Below are positions 62,701-64,000 of a DNA stretch of 64,000 bases, piece after piece (position 1 is the stretch's first letter; the number at the start of each line of letters is the position of its first letter). The stretch covers positions 186,001 through 250,000 of the forward strand of contig NZ_JACVPB010000003.1 in assembly GCF_018882085.1 (NCBI RefSeq), in the 5' to 3' direction. Below the pieces are notes generated by a model, which was given only the letters and a program-made list of their open reading frames with translations, searched no databases and was not told the DNA's origin. The position numbers and the translations under genes are program-made. This DNA is from Polynucleobacter sp. AP-Reno-20A-A9 (lineage in GTDB: Bacteria > Pseudomonadota > Gammaproteobacteria > Burkholderiales > Burkholderiaceae).

Positions 62701-63269
62701 TTTTCTACCGTATCTTCTAAACGTGAAGCAGTTTCTTTGCGACGCTCTTTGTATTTAGAAACACCAGCAGCTTCTTCCAAGAACACGCGCAACTCTTCTG
62801 GCTTTGCTTCCAAAATTCGATTAATCGTACCTTGACCAATGATGGCGTAACCTCTTGGTCCCATACCGGTACCCAAGAAAATATCCTGAATATCTTTACG
62901 ACGAACTACTTGGTTATTCACGTAGTAGCTAGAATTTCCATCGCGAGTTAAAACGCGTTTGATACCCAATTCTGTAAAAGCGCTCCACTGCCCTTGAGCA
63001 CGTCCTTCAGTGTTATCAAAAATGAGTTCAACACTGGCGCGACCAGATGGTTTACGTAAACCTGAGCCATTAAAAATAACGTCCTGCATCGATTCACCAC
63101 GCAATTCACTGGCGCGGGATTCACCCAAAACCCAGCGGACGGCATCGATAATGTTCGACTTTCCGCAGCCGTTAGGTCCCACAACGCCAATGAGTTGGCC
63201 AGGCATTTCAAAATGGGTTGGGTCTACGAAAGACTTAAAGCCGGAAAGTTTGATGGATTTCAGTTGCAC
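59748..63269 (-). CDS. smc: Chromosome segregation protein SMC
   Basis: A 1173-residue SMC ATPase of the SMC-ScpAB type. Walker A GVVGPNGCGKSNIIDAVRW at the N-terminus, two long coiled coils, a hinge domain around residues 500-660, and the C-terminal ABC signature LLSGGEKALTAIALVFSLF with Walker B PAPFCLLDEVDAPLDDAN. Nothing is missing. It is the first gene of the smc-zipA-ligA run; dapD diverges across a 174-nt region. Confidence 0.98.
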   Translation of the reverse strand: MQLKSIKLSGFKSFVDPTHFEMPGQLIGVVGPNGCGKSNIIDAVRWVLGESRASELRGESMQDVIFNGSGLRKPSGRASVELIFDNTEGRAQGQWSAFTELGIKRVLTRDGNSSYYVNNQVVRRKDIQDIFLGTGMGPRGYAIIGQGTINRILEAKPEELRVFLEEAAGVSKYKERRKETASRLEDTVENLTRVEDILRELDQQLTRLEKQATVAERHAELSTQMKSQQQLLWFVRQTEAGKEQERHANGIRDTQVSLEEQTAKLRHVEAELETMRTQQYALQDKVSQAQGDLYQTNSDVSQVESQILYVQEARQRLQQQTQDLQAQLQRWTVQETDAAQAQRTTEHELSLAAEKEQTLLADLNGLQEQMPSREEAYQIASRELNSARDSLASIEQRLASLGERLRSMSAQSDELKGRETRLVGEFDCLRRPDAEALQTAMDRQVMAARKVEEAKQRAVETQQRVPAADEARNTAQQQIQVANQDLAQTEAKLTALTALQASVQAQGKIGPWLESKGLKESKRLWQELKVESGWETALESVLRERLAAVTAKSVQETLALANDAPPSRLAILLTEEITPAHTSAPADFTALLSRVQSAGAPRLTSVLQEWLDNIYIASSLEDALHRREKLPAGGAFVTQQGHLVSRVGVQLYAADSEQAGMLARAQEMESLEKQLRAQQLMQSELKGELDQCVANYQAAHQAAEQARENAEHAVQEAHGFEVERMQLTQAEEQYSQRAAQIQGELSELRQQMEQVSQTQEQSAAELLESEESKEGLQEALQVAQEKLERSTEERDRLRESLRSAEMAAQEAAFATRSLQQRIADLQRDQSTARTQIMEIQDKHDAAAQELETLSDEEAQDKLQGLLLARSAREAALANARTEQDALLHQLREADESRMQVERSLQPMRDKVVDLQLREQAARLNFEQFATLLSDAEADLTALEANFSADLKVGALQSEVNRLNTEIQSLGPVNMAALDELSSSRERKQFLDAQSADLNEAMQTLTDAIAKIDAETRDLLQGTFDQVNTHFGKLFPELFGGGHAELVMTGEEILDSGVQVMAQPPGKKNSSIYLLSGGEKALTAIALVFSLFLLNPAPFCLLDEVDAPLDDANTLRYANLVAKMSDKTQFLFISHNKITMEIAHQLIGVTMQEQGVSRIVAVDISSAVSMVEAA

Positions 63270-63356
63270 GGCGTACTTTGCAGGGAAAAAAGGGGTTCAA
63301 ATAAAGGGGTAAAAATTAAAGCTAAAGTGGGAAGATGATAGCAAGCTCTAGCCTGC

Positions 63357-63386
63357 TTGGACCCGTTTTTGCCCCATCTATATAAT
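63357..63386 (+). promoter_or_regulatory. Candidate sigma-70 promoter of dapD
   Basis: TTGGAC (63357-63362), an 18-nt spacer and a consensus TATAAT (63381-63386). The start of transcription would be about 50 nt upstream of the dapD ATG. Confidence 0.6.
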
Positions 63387-63443
63387 GATAAATCTACCTC
63401 CCGGGACAAAATCCCTTAACAATCTGATAGTTAACTAAAAAGC

Positions 63444-64000
63444 ATGAGCCAATCACCACAAAACATCATTGAACAAGCCTGGGAAAACCGCGCAAACCTT
63501 TCTCCAGATAGCGCCCCTGGGGATGTCCGTAATGCCGTAAATGCCGTATTAGAAGGCCTCAATGCCGGCACTATTCGCGTGGCTGAGCGCCGCGATGTCG
63601 GTAAGTGGGAGGTAAATCAATGGGTTAAGAAGGCAGTTTTGCTCTCTTTCCGCCTAGAAGACAATAAACCTATGGGTGCTGGGGGCTATACCCAGTTCTA
63701 CGACAAGGTGCCTAGTAAGTTTGAAAACTACACAGCAGCCGACTTTGCTGCAGGTGGTTTCCGTGTAGTTCCCCCTGCCGTAGCCCGCCGCGGCTCATTT
63801 ATCGGCAAAAACGCCGTTTTAATGCCCTCCTACGTCAATATTGGCGCTTATGTAGGTGAAGGCACGATGGTGGATACCTGGGCAACAGTTGGTTCTTGCG
63901 CTCAAATTGGTAAAAACGTACACCTTTCTGGTGGCGTTGGTATTGGTGGTGTTTTGGAGCCAATCCAAGCTGGTCCAGTCATTATTGAAGATAACTGCTT
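63444..64000 (+). CDS. dapD: 2,3,4,5-tetrahydropyridine-2,6-dicarboxylate N-succinyltransferase (3' part missing)
   Basis: Lysine/diaminopimelate pathway enzyme. About 185 residues are visible before the window ends. The N-terminus ([20 protein letters not shown], then [19 protein letters not shown]) and the motif [18 protein letters not shown] are typical of DapD. The left-handed beta-helix starts at [39 protein letters not shown] with the hexapeptide repeats; the rest is cut. A consensus-like promoter lies upstream. Confidence 0.96.
   Translation, partial: MSQSPQNIIEQAWENRANLSPDSAPGDVRNAVNAVLEGLNAGTIRVAERRDVGKWEVNQWVKKAVLLSFRLEDNKPMGAGGYTQFYDKVPSKFENYTAADFAAGGFRVVPPAVARRGSFIGKNAVLMPSYVNIGAYVGEGTMVDTWATVGSCAQIGKNVHLSGGVGIGGVLEPIQAGPVIIEDNC

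Overview
The window looks like a chromosomal segment from a betaproteobacterium of the order Burkholderiales, most likely a Polynucleobacter-type freshwater species. This is inferred from the order and sequence of core genes (rpsB-tsf-pyrH-frr-uppS-cdsA-dxr-rseP-bamA-skp-lpxD-fabZ-lpxA-lpxB-rnhB; ratA-rnfH-guaB-guaA; smc-zipA-ligA) and from the moderate G+C with very tight gene packing. No rRNA, tRNA, CRISPR array, insertion sequence or prophage was seen. Almost all of the sequence is coding.

Layout. 1-5.5 kb: mrp/apbC (partial), a PiT phosphate permease with its PhoU-like DUF47 partner, and a divergent copper pair (CopZ-like chaperone and CopA ATPase). 5.5-11.9 kb: an envelope group with a DUF3047 lipoprotein, a GT39-type glycosyltransferase, a flippase-like membrane protein, a GT9 heptosyltransferase-like protein and a PAP2 phosphatase, then rlmJ. 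11.9-23.2 kb: a long minus-strand run. In transcription order it is ratA, rnfH, guaB, guaA, a DUF455 ferritin-like protein, a B12-binding radical SAM protein, two paralogous lipoproteins, queE, queD, tadA, an LD-carboxypeptidase and a frameshifted SOUL-family gene. 23.3-28 kb, plus strand: smpB and then the four-gene ATP-grasp / alpha-E / transglutaminase / proteasome-like (Anbu) operon, closed by a strong bidirectional terminator. 28-31.4 kb: ppsA and its regulator ppsR, divergent. 31.5-34.1 kb: a repeat-rich autotransporter. 34.6-49.5 kb: the translation, isoprenoid, outer-membrane and lipid A supercluster on the minus strand. 49.8-53.2 kb: map and glnD. 53.2-56.6 kb: an A+T-rich accessory group (Nudix, Bcr/CflA transporter, FAD/NAD(P) protein). 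56.6-63.3 kb: ligA, a zipA-like gene and smc. 63.4-64 kb: start of dapD.

The points most worth a second look are these. The Anbu operon is preceded by a palindrome that matches the NtrC consensus, and the window also carries glnD, the sensor of the same nitrogen cascade. The B12/radical SAM enzyme has a CX4CX2C cluster motif and lies 9 nt from a DUF455 gene. The SOUL gene is broken by one base in an A-run where a -1 slip would restore the full protein. The copA promoter is placed so that its mRNA may be leaderless. The intergenic regions of pyrH and rpsB/map carry strong uncharacterised inverted repeats. The Nudix-transporter-FAD group looks acquired. I did not find a system that I can firmly call undescribed; the Anbu operon and the radical SAM/DUF455/lipoprotein group are the best candidates.
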